Positions 1-13,150 of a stretch of 64,000 bases of DNA are shown in pieces. The notes beneath the pieces were generated by a model, which searched no databases, was not told where the DNA came from, and saw only the letters and a list, made by a program, of their open reading frames with translations. Origin of the DNA: Paraphysomonas bandaiensis. Its lineage: Eukaryota; Chrysophyceae. Where the stretch lies: positions 1 to 64,000 of the forward strand of contig CBFFRP010000578.1 of assembly GCA_965644295.1 (NCBI GenBank). Direction: 5' to 3'. Every line of letters begins with the position of its first letter. Position 1 is the first letter of the stretch. Position numbers and translations under genes: made by a program.

Positions 1-228
1 ACACACGATAAAGGCGAATTTCATATCACACAAAAAGAACGGAAGTGGTTGCACCTTGGTGCTTGCGGCGACGCACAAGCAGCTTTCGTAGCGTTAAATA
101 GTAGGATAAAAGAGTTTGTATTGATTAGTTACGGGTAGTGGTCTAACTAGTATGACTAGCATTCTTCTAGCCACTAATTGATGCAAGGTCTCAACGCCTA
201 TTGCTAAATAATCAGACATTCACTACTA
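1..228 (+). mobile_element. Retroposon family copy A, 3' part
   Basis: This stretch is the reverse complement of the left ~190 bp of the elements at 18.1 and 22.2 kb, ending in the same 3' terminus (CAGACATTCA) near 228. Homology is still present at position 1, so the 5' body and upstream target-site duplication lie outside the window. Sense is inferred as + because truncation in this family removes the opposite end. Confidence 0.8.
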
Positions 229-1941
229 TGGCTATATCGTCCCGCGCTTAAAATCCTCATGATGTTGAAAACTTAATATTAGATTGTATAGCTATTTTAG
301 TAGCTTGCTTGCTGTATTAAGGTATAGATGTTTCCTGATTCACATTAAGAAAACAAATGGTATGTATACTGGCCGTGTATGATTTGGGAATAACAATTGC
401 ACCATAGGTCAACTCAAACAATAATTCCCTAATTTTATATATATAATAGCTACAACAAATTCACTCCAAACTCAGATGAATACTGATAAAATAGCAACTG
501 CGAGGTGTTGAAATTCGTACAAAAGTGTGATGATGAATGTGAACAGTTGTAGTCGCACGAAGGGCTTCTTATTGTCTTAATTAGCATATCATCATCACAT
601 TTATATACAATACGCTTAACCTCTGCTAGTGCACCTGATTGAATGATATGAGAATGATATGAGGCACACAATATCCTCTCATAAGCACAATATAACGCGA
701 ACCCTGAAAGAACTGAATACCACTGCCCTTTACTGCCTGTACGGCATCGGATATGGCACTTAGACTCTCCTTGTTAGAAATTGACATTCCCTGTATAATA
801 AGACCTTGATAAACACTTATATAGAATATTATATAATTATAAGAGATACCATACTTCATTCATTGACGTTCACCAACTCTTTTTATCTCTACTACACCAA
901 CCATTTCTAGTACGATCTTACATCGTCACTATCTTGTACAGTCAGTATATTTCAGTTTCATCACTACAATGGCTATCATATTATTGGTTCTCATAATACA
1001 GCTAGCTACTACTGTATTCTTTGAGTAACGGATATAATTCTAATATCTTGGAAACTACAGCTTTTAATTGCTCACAAACAGCAAAACTCAACACTCCTGA
1101 AATATTCTCAAAGTTATTTCAAAGTCCTGGCAATGAAGATAGATTGCTTGCACTGACATCGTTATGATAAAACTCATGATGGTGGATTCTCTACAATTGT
1201 GTATTATAATGAAATCACGTACATATGACTGTCATTATCATAATTAGGATAGAAGTGAGCTTCTGTTGAATCGAATATTGAAGTTGAATGCCATTGTATG
1301 TCTATATTTGCCCGGTGCTGATATGAGCGCTCTATTGAGACAAAATGGGGATAATATCATATTGATTGTATTACAAATATTTCAATTAATTGAAGCAGAT
1401 CGTTGTCAAATATGCTTGCTATTATTTTCTCTGTCCCGATCAATAATTATAGACATCTAATTGACAAAGAGTTTTTACGCTTAACCTCGGCTGTTGCAAC
1501 TGGCTCGATATGAGGTACACAATCCTAATAAGCACGACGTGACCCAAACTCTGAAAAGACTCCTGGGTGCCACTACTTTACATTATCTTCAACTTTAGAT
1601 ATGGCACATGAACTCTCCAGTTAAGTTGTATGTATACATGTTTAAAATTCTTGAATTATTCCTTCGAAGGCTTGGTTAGGACGACAGATCACTTTCACTG
1701 ACGTCATTCTGATCGTGTACATTTCCAATAGAGTATCCCGTCAAGCCCTGTCTGTAAATAACGAAATTATACTTGTTACAAAAACAATATAACAAATTTT
1801 ACAGATCCATTCAGTGAGCAGTCACAACAGCTAAATAAACACTATTCGCTAGCTATAGTGCTGAAAGTAGTACACAACTAGTTTACACGAATTAAGCTAC
1901 GCTACAAGAATTCGTCCACTACTTTAACTATCACATGGTTG
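229..1941. other. Intergenic, with a diverged duplicated segment
   Basis: No convincing gene is seen. Segments near 605-775 and 1475-1630 are diverged direct copies of each other (shared landmarks CGCTTAACCTC and GATATGGCAC). Read on the minus strand the first encodes a short, protein-like stretch, while the second has in-frame stops. This fits a decayed duplicated gene or transposon fragment. Parts of 900-1120 weakly resemble the LTR-like repeat at 19.8-20.5 kb. Confidence 0.35.
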
Positions 1942-4900
1942 TCACTGGGGTTTATTTCCGTGAAGCCAATAATGATATCTAGCAGCCTTCAATGCAGAAA
2001 GCCATGACTTGCGCTCTGATACACTCCTGCAAAAAACGTTAAAACTATATATATATATGTTAGACACATACGTTGTGTAAAACGTTTTCACGGTGCCATT
2101 TTTCATTTCCACTTGAAATGGGAATTGCTCCTTAGTTGGATCATCTGCAGCATGAGGAATGCGCACTTCTTTTGTCTGACTTATAAGCATGGCGTCGAGA
2201 CGAGTGGACGGGTCATCCGCTAGATATATAGTGAGGGTGTCTTCATCCAGTACACACCATCGCTTCGTAGAAACCTTTAGTAACTTGCCTTTGATTATCG
2301 TCAAATGGCCAGCGTAATGGATAGGGTCAAAATTCGGTTCTTGCTGCTCCATTTCTTTCGTCCTCATATGCAGAACATGAAGTAATTCCAATTCACAATT
2401 TTCTCTTAAGAAATGCTCAACATACGGCTCCAGCGCTTTCGAAGGAACAGCAGCCTCGATCAAGCCACTCAAGAGAGATACACCCTTGCGACGAGAGGTG
2501 TTGGAAGGGTTGCAGCTGAGCTGCTTCAGAACTTGACAGTATGCTTCATCCGTCAATGCATCACTACTCCGAGCAATAGAGCAGAACTCCTTAACTAACA
2601 TAGGAGGGAAATTGCACACATGATCGCCCATCGCACCAAGCAGACACTTGAAAGCAGTAGTAGCAAGCATAACCTCATGCTGGTCCGATAGACGCGTCAA
2701 AGATGTAGAGATCAATTCGCTCGAAAACTTTTTCCTGGCATCCTCCATGGCCGGGTCTGCAAAGCGGCGTAGTGCAGGGTATCGATACCACAAATGTATA
2801 TCTCCTTCTGCATCTTTTTGCGAGAAGGCTGCATCATCAGGGTTTATCTCTTCTGCAGGAGGATGTGATTTGTGTTTAAATGCTCCTGGGTGAGGCTTCA
2901 CAACAGCCCTCTCCGCAGCAAACCGTTCTCGCTCTTTCACCATTTGCATCACCGATCCATCTACTCTCTGACAACCCTGATCATCCCGATTCTCCTCTTT
3001 CGGCTTCATTGTGTTTGGAAGTGAACAGGATGTCGAAGCAGTGCTTGCGTTCAACTGTGACTGCTCCGACACAATTCTCACTGGGTCAGAGATAGCGTCA
3101 GCGAGAGACTCTGGCTCTTTTTTTTGCATAGAAAAGTAATATTCATTTAATTCAACATTCAGAATATTAACCATGTCCTTACGGCCCAGAAAAGTGTTCA
3201 GATCAATAAGCGCCCGAAGAAACGCTCCATAGTCTTCTCTCCATCTACCTACGAGATAATTTACAAATTGAACTTCGTCATCATCGACCTGCCAGGCTGC
3301 ACATTCTTCTACTGCTGCCATCATTGCCTCTATATCACGACCTTGCCATGACAAATGTGCTTGTCGCACACATAGTTGAGCTCTCTCAAGATTATTGACC
3401 GTGCTTCTATAGATATCCAGCGATGATCTAGTTGACAGCTCTATTGCATCTGCTGCAGTGATGGCTTCTGTCAGAATAGAAACTCGATAAGGAGGGGTAG
3501 AAACAGATCCGAGGATATCTCTAACTTCAGCCAGCTTATTTATCACATCTCTCCCTTTAGCTATTGTAGCATCCATTGTGTCTATGCTGAACAAAACTTT
3601 CGACTGGCGGTCAGGCAAAGCTTCTATCTGAGATAATAAGAATTTTATCTGACCGGAATCTTCCTTGTCGATCGCATCAATCAGAGATGACTCAATTTCT
3701 TTCGTCTTTTCTGCATCTGCAGAAATCATATCATGATCCATAATCATAGTGCGGTAGAACTCTAACTCCTTTGTGCCATTAGACAGGAGATCAATTTCGT
3801 ACTTTGAATCCATCGATACTAGCTGCTTGAATTCCGACCACGTCGAATCGGCAGAACTGCTATCAGGTCGCAAACCAGCAGCGCATCGGCGTATAGACAA
3901 GATGTAATCTGCAACTTTCACGAGAGACTCGGAAGTGGGATACAGGTAGTCAGTCACGTTCTCGTCGTCACATACCGAACATAGTTCTGTCAGTGCACCC
4001 TCAAGCTCAGCTGTATTTTCTAGTGCACTTCCAGAGGCGACGTCTCTGTCAAGCGCGGCAGTTAATTCTCGTAGTGCTGTATTTTCTCGAGTTAAAAGAT
4101 CAAGTCTTCCCTCAATCTGAGCCGTAAGAACATGAAAAAGATGTCGCGATTGTATATCTAATAGCTTTCCATATTCTGCATTCTCTGGACCACTATCCGA
4201 GCGAACCAAATAAGGTGCTTCAGTTACAATAAACTTATTTAAATTAACAATATCAGATATAGTGCCCTTCATTTCTTCGCTTTCCGTACTTCTCAGGGAC
4301 TTTTGACTTTGCATGACGATTCTCTTGCATTTCTCAATGATCACTGAGCTTCTATTCACCTCATCGGATGCTCTTTCCAGTACAGGGTCAATATCCGACC
4401 CAGTTACTGCTGCTACTACTTCAGGATACTCTTTGATGTGTTTGTCACAGGACGACCACAGCGAACTCTCAGATGTTTTGTCTGGGGCAACGTATCCGCT
4501 TTGCTCCTTCACATCTGCGGATATAGCGAATACACTGCCACGTCTAGGGTGCGGGGATATCAATACATTCGCCCGGCGCGGTGACACGGGGAGTGGCTTT
4601 TCAGAAGACTGCTGACGAGATCGCTGCATGTTCTTTGGAGGGACAGGTGGGGGCAAAGTCGGTTTCACAGTCGGATCTTGGCAGGACGCCTGACGGAGAG
4701 CATTTAAGAGCAGTTCACGTAGCTCAACGATGTAGTCTACAATTTGCATGGCTGCTCGTGCACGTTTACCAAGTTTCCTTTTGCCAGATCTCGCAAACAT
4801 CTGAATTCGTGAGACATAGTCACAAGATACACCCCCTGTATCACCCACAGCACTGTAAGTCGCGAGAATATTGCTAATCAAAGCGTTCTCTTCTTCTATC

Positions 4901-7900
4901 TGTGCTAGTACTTCTTCCAGACTCTTCGTCTGATCTTCCGCGAAAGAAGGAATATCTTTTCTGATATCACGAACACTATCCATACATTTCTGGAGGGTGC
5001 TAATATCAATTTCATCTTCAACAAGCAGAGAAAAAACTTCTCTTAACACTCCCGCCCCAGCTCCTACATGCTCCTTATACATGTTTTGCAGCTGCACTGC
5101 AAGCGGGTTCTTTAATAGGAGATCCCACGACCGTTCGACAGTGCTTAGCCAAAACTCATCAATGTCTTTCGGTTCAAAGTGTTTGATATTCTGTAGTCGG
5201 TGCAAGGTCTCAATTCGATCGTTAACTACTCTCACTTCCCGCTCAATTACATTTTCATACATTGTGAAAAGGGGTATTTTCCTTAATCTCACTTGTATAT
5301 CCAGAATAGTCGCCAAAACGCTGTTCTCACTGTCCACCGTTTCCGGAATATCTGACTCTCTCGCCACGACAATTTGATCAAGCTGAGCTGCTATATCGCA
5401 TATCTGGCTTTTTAGAATCTTTATCTGCTTTCTAACCCGCATTCCACGATACACCTTCTGTACAAGGATCACCTGGGATGAAATTTCCTTAGATCTGTAG
5501 GTGGAAAGCACGCGGTCAACAGACGCTTTCCAGAACACCATCGTGTCGCCGACTTGAATGTCCTCAGTGGCATTTTTCATGTTTGGCAAGGTTGACAGCA
5601 ATTTCACCATCTGTTCACACACATCCCTCGTGTTGTAGGGTCCCATTATACAGCTGAATCGCCGGTTTGTGTTATCCCTTACCAAAGGACCATAGCGATT
5701 AATAAAAACATCGTGACTGAACTGGAAGTGATAGCCACGTTTGCGGATTGCTAATGCATCGAATGCGCCTGACTGTTTCAGCTGCTGGTGCACACATACG
5801 CAATGGAAGAATTGAGCTTGCTTAGAATCATTTGGTTTAACACAGCGAATAAAATGCGGAGCAGATTCATTGAGTTTACGAATCAGGTCATCAAGTTGCA
5901 ATTTGAATTGTCCGCCCACAGTTAGTTGCTTGGGTCTTGCTCGTCCCTTCACTTCTTTAGCTTTCTCTTCTTGCTGCAATTCCTCCATGGTCTTCGGGGG
6001 CTCGAATGAGAGATATGACCGTTTGATCATGTTTTCGAGATCCTCACCCAACTTATCTTTGTTCTTATCGAGAAACTCATGAACTTTGTAATATACCCTA
6101 TCAAATAAACAGTGAGAGTCTTACAAACAACAGAAATTAGGATCATAATACACTATGGGAATATCTATTTATCTATAAAATATTTATATCACACTAACCG
6201 CCCAGCGTAATGATCGATGGCAAAGCTATCTTTCGATGCCTCTCCCTTTGCAAGAAGAAAACGTGGGTGCTTCGCGTGCTTATCCTTAAGTTTGTTCAAG
6301 AATGTAGTCCCGTTGGATCGCGGAACTCTGCATTCGTCATCCAATATCGCCATGATACCACTAGCCCCTTTCATCTCGATGAGATCTAACACAATCTAAT
6401 GATAGCGTTACAGACATTAAATTTATAGTAAAACTAGAACCTGGTTGTCAGAAAAGTTAAACTTCTCACAGGGAATATTTTCTCGTTCACACGCTTCCAT
6501 TTCGTCCTTAAATGTGTGCTGATTAAAGTGCTGCTGCAATTTTTCGTTCGCATAGTTGATACAAAACTACAGGAAAACCATCTATTAACTGGTGTTACAA
6601 CAAAGACAAGCGTACAACCTGCTCGAATCCATTAAATTCAAATATTTCAAACCCGAATATATCGAGTATTCCAATGTACCTTCTGTTCGATACAGTCGGT
6701 TTTTTATACTTTCCAAGGTCGTCGTTTACGTCACCGCCACCAACGCTGGGGTCGATCATAGCAAGGTTGGTGCGATGAACCAACCAGTCAAAACAGTTCT
6801 TGTACATGGCCTTGCACAGTGCATCCCTTGTTTCAGCAGCCTGTGTTGCACTCAACTGGACAGAGTTCACCTCGCCCCGCACTAGTAGTTCTCGCGTTCT
6901 CAGCCGAAGGGAGATCTCTTCCGTGGGTAACCCCATCAAATGCGATACGTTTTGTAGAGACTCTTTGCACAATTCAGTGGGCTCTATTTCACATCCCCCA
7001 GAACCTGTGCTCGAATCCGCAAAAGTGATATTGCCTAGATGAAGAATGGTCGCACAAACTGCAAAAGCGTCATTCAATTCAGGCTGTGTCATACCCAACT
7101 TTATACAAGCAAATTCCATCTCGTGAAACTGCTCCGTGTCAGATACTTTAGGGATGGATGTACACCCGCTCTGCGTGAGGAACCTATAACTATCTGGAGG
7201 GCCCAGATTCAGTCGAGAGAGGTCGGCTCTGGAGGATTTAAACGCTGGAGAATCTAAGTCTCGCAAAGTTTGTCTCTTTAAATAGGTAGGAAGAATAGTT
7301 GAGTCCTTCCTGCTCTCTTGTTCCTCTACTGCTGCTCGACATACCTGATAGAAAATATGATACGACCGCTCCCCCATTGCCTGTTTGTGGACACGACTCT
7401 TTTCTAGTAGGTAGTTTGTAGTACCACACCCCACAACCACCCCGTCCAATTCAAAACTTAGATTCATAAACTTCCCAAAGCGTGAACTATTATTGTTTCG
7501 CAAAGTCTTTGCGTTTCCAAATGCTTCTAAAATAGGATTGGCGGAAAGGATCTTTTGCTCGATACCAGAAGCGGACCCAGCAGCTTCAGAGAGAAACGAC
7601 ATACATAATTTTGTGGTCTCGGTTTTACCTACGCCAATACCAGGCAAACAAAAACAAATTATCATAAGATGAAATAGCACATGTTATTGGGGACGAATCA
7701 ATACCTGCACCAGATTCTCCACTTATGAGAATGGCTTGGTTCTTTCCATCCCGCAGCATTGAGTTGTACGCACGACGAGATACGTCAAAAGGATGAGGTT
7801 TTAATTTACACTTACTATTATTCTGAAGATACTTATTCATTACTAGTGGGGTGTACAGAGGAAGTAAGCGGAAAGGGTTAACGGCTATCAATATATCTCC

Positions 7901-8282
7901 AACAGCAGTATACACATCATCATTCTTATATCTCTGAAAAAAATACAGTTACAAGTCCATTGCTTTCATTATAATATTATTCAACCTCAGATAGTGTGTA
8001 CACAATACTCTTCTCTGACAAGTCCTCCATATGAATGAGGTCATCAGGAAGGCGCTTCAATCCTGATAGACTTTGAATGTCCTCACATACATCATCCGCA
8101 GCACAGTCGAAGACATCGCCATGCTCTGTAGTGGCTACGAACATATCAGCACTTTTGCCTCGATTAACTTTAGCAGGAACCCATTCGTAATCACGCAGAA
8201 CCCAACGATAGTCTGAATCGTCCTCTGCGGGTGTAGAGTATGATGCCCTGTCCTCTGACTGCCAGAACCCGGGATGAGACAT
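1942..8282 (-). CDS. Unconventional myosin heavy chain with MyTH4 and PH domains
   Basis: This is an actin-based motor of 1989 residues in seven exons: 8282-7986, 7933-7705, 7628-6619, 6566-6441, 6395-6199, 6097-2072 and 2026-1942. Introns are 45-101 nt and all phases agree. An SH3-like N-terminus precedes the head. The P-loop GESGAGKT (about residue 170) is rebuilt across the 7629-7704 intron. Switch I ([10 protein letters not shown]) and switch II (DIFGFE) are present. One IQ-like motif ([13 protein letters not shown], near residue 835) follows the converter. A long linker carries a Pro-rich stretch (PPPVPPK). The tail has a MyTH4 domain and then a C-terminal PH domain. I see no FERM domain. 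The last intron (2027-2071, 45 nt) has no stop and keeps frame, so a plain ORF call would insert 15 wrong residues into the PH domain. The class is not assignable by eye. It probably links membranes or cargo to actin. Confidence 0.93.
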
Positions 8283-8760
8283 GATAGAGGGATAGATAGA
8301 TAGATAGATAGATAGCTATACTACAGTGATGGAGAGAGATGGATTAGCACACAAGAGGCATGAAAGAGTTTATATGATAGGATATATGCATGAGATGTAG
8401 GTGTAATATGTCCAATCCTGACGACCTTAACCGATACCTGCAACATACCTACCTACCTACCCATACATACATCCATCTCGTAAAGTGTCGGACAAAAAAG
8501 GAGCAACTTCCTTTCGTTTTTCAAAATAACTTTTTACAGAGGACTTTTACACTCTACTTGTAGTGTATATGAAGGTTGTGTCTAAAACATTTTGGGTAAA
8601 AAATGTAATTATGCTTTTTTTACATAATTACCCAAAAAGAGGCGCTGCTAAGAGGTAAATCCCATATATGGGCGATAATAGTATATGCATAGAGCATAGA
8701 GCTGATGGAATATAAAGTCTAATATACTATATATAGTAGAGCAATGATGTTTGAAGATGT
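8283..8760. repeat. Simple repeats and an AT-rich hairpin upstream of the myosin gene
   Basis: GATA repeats lie at about 8291-8316, directly upstream of the myosin ATG, and CTAC repeats near 8448-8462. Around 8595-8640 an inverted repeat pairs GTAATTATG with CATAATTAC across a short T-rich loop, flanked by TTTTGGGTAA and TTACCCAAAA. It could be the end of a small DNA transposon or a transcript terminator. Confidence 0.4.
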
Positions 8761-8795
8761 TGTGTATGAAGACGAATGCGACAGCAGTGATATGA

Positions 8796-9035
8796 GTGAT
8801 AGTAATGACAACAGTGACGACAGGAGCAGATCCCGTGCACAGTGCCACAGGATTGAAGGAGATCGACTGGTCTGAATGTCTTGAGTCTGTAAGGGAGGGG
8901 AAGGATGTTGAGTGCACTTTCGGTATCCCTAAGAATAGAATTCGGTGGTTAAAAAACGCCATTTGCTACCACGACGAGGACACAGTAGTGAAGGGGAGGC
9001 TCTATTGTGAGCCATTTTCATATTCTGAACACTAA
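8796..9035 (+). pseudogene. PIF/Harbinger-like DDE transposase fragment
   Basis: A 79-codon frame contains a stretch (DVECTFGIPKNRIRWLKNA) that resembles the conserved segment of DDE_Tnp_4 transposases after the second catalytic Asp, usually like 'vERtFGiLKgRwr.Lk'. The rest of the transposase is not visible on either side, and no intact terminal repeats are seen, so this is a relic. The assignment rests on motif similarity only. Confidence 0.45.
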
Positions 9036-10693
9036 ACGAAGTTGAAAAATTTATGTGCTTCAATCACTATTTCCTCAAATGAAGTGCTGACAGCATCTGT
9101 ATTCGTATATACGGTCATATGATTTACACTAACTTGAGTATGCTTGACACACTGGTCCCTTCAGATTCCACTTTCGTTTCATATTTATAGAGATAGGTGA
9201 CATGGATCCTCATGGTGGCCTCTCACCATTAGGAACACGATGCAAGCGACCCGTCCCCTCCACAATAATATAACTGCATCAGTGATGAAAGCGACTAAGA
9301 TTGGAAGTATGCCTGTATCAGTACTTGAAAAAGGGTTGTGAATAGGTTGTTGGGGACACTCCCGTCAATAAAGCACCTTAGTTGAGACCCGGGCACCTGA
9401 GCAGACCATCAGAGCAGCCACCAAATGCCATCATGTCATCAATATTCCACCAAGCAGGAAGGCCCACTAAGTTGAGGAACGTATGGCTGCCATAAAGCTT
9501 GCGTTATTGGCAAAATGAGCGGAGCGATATCGAGGAGCAATTTGGAGTTCTATTTTATACTCTTGACCAGGGATTTAAGCCTTTGAATGCCTCGATATGG
9601 AATCTTTATCAGTAATGAGCGTCTTTGTGTCAGACGAGTCTAATCACTTCTGGTGGCCAGTGTCATCGATAGGTTGTAGTTTCCTCACTCCGGACCACCT
9701 ACCATCTTGCCATCGCGCTTGATAGGGATTTGATGGCAGTGACGTTCGACCTCCATGACCAAGCTGGTTATGGGTATAGTCGAAGAAGTGAAATATGAGA
9801 AATAAATACTCTCACCTATATGCGGATGCTATCTGTGCAGCGAACGGGGGGTCGCTACGAATCAGTCTGAATTTAGTGGATGGAGGCCTTGTATGTGACA
9901 CCATGGTGTGAGCAATTTGTGTATGATTTATTGTTATCTTTTCGATTAGCTTCAGTTTTATATGATTAGCTAGCTTGAGTGGTTTATTTTTATTTTCTTT
10001 AATATTAATATGATTAACTGAGAGTAAACACTTTTTATTACCAAGTCTTTATTAGTTTATTAGGTAGGTTAAGAATGCTTGGTAGTTACTAGTTACTAAT
10101 GGGCTAATAGATAGTTGAATAGTTTCTCAGTGTCCTACCATACCCTACGTATAATGGGGCTCTGCAAACTAGAAGACCTGTGAAATGTCTGGAAGGTTTA
10201 CCTACTAGCTAGTAGGTCTGTCATCATTTACAATACTCTTAACGTTTCAAGAGAACCTCGACACGACTGTGGGCTGTGGGCCCCTTGCTATTCGGGTCTC
10301 TGGAAGTATTATTTTTGGAATTACTGAAAGTGATGCGCAATTTATGTATTTGTTGCATTCTAGAATTTCTGTTAGTTTAATTCAACGATTTAATGCATTA
10401 GCGTGCACACAACTTCGAGAACTTTCAGAAGAATAACACGCTTTTCAACTACCATTTCACATAAGCTAATAATAGACCTTCAAGTGCAGGTCATAGACGC
10501 GTAACAATAGAATATCAGTAGCTACAGGCCAGATACTACTGCCAAGTACATAAAAAAACAGATCACTTAAAGTGATTAACTTTCTCTAGAAAGAACACAA
10601 TAACTTCATAATTGTTGGACACCACACCCAATTGCTCTGGGCAAATGAACAGCGATCTCCTCAGCAAGCAATTCTAAATTCCAAAAGTTAAGA
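9036..10693. other. Intergenic, no gene seen
   Basis: There are no long frames with protein-like composition on either strand. The part up to about 9900 is less AT-rich than the rest and may be further decayed transposon sequence; 9900-10690 is AT-rich. Confidence 0.4.
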
Positions 10694-11630
10694 TTAATTC
10701 GAATAGTTGAGATTGGTTATAGACTTCGGCTGCACTGCTGTTCCACCGGATGGATTCGGAACCTGAATTATATATGAATGGGAAATGGGAAAATTTCATG
10801 CCCTAGTAACTTACCATAGCTAGTTGTGCGAACCGATCCCACTCTATGCCGCCTGTGCGATCGTGGTCAAAATATGCAAATAGAGCAAGTGCTTGGTAAT
10901 CATCAAAGTATATATTGGACAACTCCAAAAATTTCTTGAACTCATACTCGTCAAGTATTGAATCGTCATTAAAGTCAAAGTAGTCAAATATTTTACGAAG
11001 TCGAACATGCTGCTGGGCATAGCTATTCACTCGCTCGGAAAGTTTGCTCTGTACCAGATGTAATAAGGCTTCTTGCGTAAGGTTGCGGCTATGAACATGT
11101 TCAATGGCAGCTTTATATCTGGACAGCATTTTCCCAGTGTCACTGTAACCACTTTGAACATACTTCTCTTGTTCCGGCCTGGAATACTTGCCTGGAGAAC
11201 TGTGTCCATCATCAATACTAACCTTGTATTTACACACGGGGGCAAGGCCATGCTGTGTGTCCTCTGACTGAATAACTGGTGTTCCACAAACGTCAAATGA
11301 CTGTGGAATATAACCGGTGTAGCCGCGAATGACATACCGCTTCTGCTTGGTGTCAGCAAGAGTTGAGTTCTCATCGCTCGTATCCAGGTTATGAGAGCCC
11401 GTAGTCCAATCACATTCCGTTTTGCAATAACTGTGTGTCGAACCGCAAGTCGACATCATCGACTCATTCGCCAAAAAAGTTTCTCTAGAAGATGCATACG
11501 GATCATATATATCAGGCGCGACTCGGTTTCCTTTCCGCTTTAGAGTACGATAGTACTTTAACGGAGATACTATCGAATGTTTTAGTTTAAATTTTTCCAA
11601 TCCTCGTGTGTTTCGATTCGTATTCATCAT
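10694..11630 (-). CDS. EF-hand protein with a GYTGYIP motif, possible axonemal protein
   Basis: I predict 294 residues in two exons (11630-10815 and 10762-10694). The first exon alone runs into a TAG four codons past a strong donor (ATG|GTAAGT). Splicing the 52-nt intron 10763-10814 gives an in-phase exon of 22 codons plus TAA, so the shorter ORF end is probably wrong. The C-terminal half has an EF-hand pair. The first loop (DFNDDSILDEYE) is canonical; the second (DHDRTGGIEWDR) has Arg instead of an acidic residue at position 12. Near the middle, YVIRGYTGYIPQS resembles the 'GYTGxxPG' element of ciliary microtubule inner proteins of the FAM166/CIMIP2 type. A role in the flagellar axoneme is inference, consistent with the IFT gene nearby. 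No signal peptide or membrane segment is seen. Confidence 0.8.
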
Positions 11631-13150
11631 TTAAAAGACTGATATTATAAACCAATGCTCTCTAAGCTAATCTCGAAATAAAAAATACTAGTACTGAAAA
11701 TGTTTCAGAGAATGTGGCCAAAGATCTGAGAAACTAGCATTGATTGCTTGTAAGTATATATATCTGGATGGAATATATGATGATATCAGAGTTTACATCA
11801 CGCAATATCATTCTTTGGACATGCATATTCCCGGCTTTGTAAGACACCAAACAGCAGCAGATCATTGAACACAGACTCTGTAACCGTCAAACATGGTATA
11901 CCGCTGCCGTATAGTCCGGTATTCCTGTTGTTTGTCGACCTGTTGTTGGAGTAGTATGGGCAGTCAACATCTTATTTTTCGGAAATATATTGAAGCAAAT
12001 ATAATCTATATTACTGCAATATAACTACGGCTAGAATACACAAAATTGTTGTCTCAATAATAGAAGCATCTTTGAACAAAAACATAGAAAGGATGCCGAT
12101 ACGCCCCCACGGTAGTCATGTGTATAGATGCATGTCCCACAGCTGTACAGAGAGGGACATATCTAGGCTAGATATCCTCCTGAGCGACACACACTGTTGC
12201 ATGGGCTAATTGATAGATTGATAATAAGCTCCTGCACTATCAGAGAAAATTATGTAGTTTGTGTTTGAATGATTATTGCTGTGCAAGCCTATCGCCACTA
12301 TAATATATGCCGTAGAGGCCTCGGTGCTCCCATCCAGAGGTTTGAACAATGCCATTAGCACAATTTCTATGCTATTCTCCTTTAATATTTCTTCACCTCT
12401 AGCTTCATCTAGCTGGATGACAGATAACAAAGGCTGATTATGAGTAGTTTGATGTAGTCAAAATTACTGAAATACTTGAGATTTTGGGGTATCTTCTTGA
12501 AACGGAGTTTAAAAGGCTCTTACTACTGATTTAGTATTTGCTGGAACATTCAAGGTGTGGTATGTTTTGAAATCAGTAGTGAATAAACCAGAATGGGTAG
12601 AGCTACAAGTTATGCATACTAGATCATAATATCGTGTTGTCTTTTCATGTTATTTATTTTTTGATTTTGTTAGAGTTTATTTTCTTCAACTAAATAACTG
12701 TAGGTGTGAGTGAATTCCCATTAATATTAGTGGACCTTGAATGTAAACCTAATGTTGACAAATAGTTTACTATGATCACGAGAACCAATCATGACATGCA
12801 TCAACAAGCACCTTTCATAAACGCACACGTCTAAACTGAAATCATGATTAGATTGAGTGTGATGTTGACGTATAAACATGTAGACTAGCGTGTTATGTAC
12901 AGGTATTAACCGTAGTATTTCGTTTTATCTTTTCACTAGTTTTGTTTTATTATTTAATTAAATCTAGCTATCAGTCTCTGAAACAACTGTTGTTAACTCA
13001 TCTCAAGATGTATTTTCTCCGACATAGAAATTCATGCAATATGTACTGTGATTTCCGAAATGAAATTACATGCAATAAGTATGGTTAAAATGAAGTGCAG
13101 TCTTTGAAATATCAATATACACATATTATCTATAGTTAATACCTCCATTA
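11631..13150. other. Intergenic, with a dispersed repeat copy
   Basis: Positions 11945-12100 are an inverted, diverged copy of 35610-35760 (shared blocks include TCTTATTTTTCGG and ACTACGGCTAGAATAC). A minus-strand frame at 12206-12430 (74 codons) has protein-like composition faintly like an armadillo helix, but no start or flanking exons could be placed, so I do not call it. The rest is AT-rich with nothing recognisable. Confidence 0.45.

Noticed and set aside
130-200. tRNA-like A and B boxes in retroposon copy A (TGGTCTAACTAG and TCTCAACGC)
   Set aside because: The spacing is plausible for a SINE, but the B box matches poorly, and transcription would start near the 3' end of the element. 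It is not enough to call a Pol III promoter.
2413-5377. Several plus-strand frames of 60-126 codons within the myosin gene
   Set aside because: They are antisense to the long, conserved myosin exon and have no independent support.
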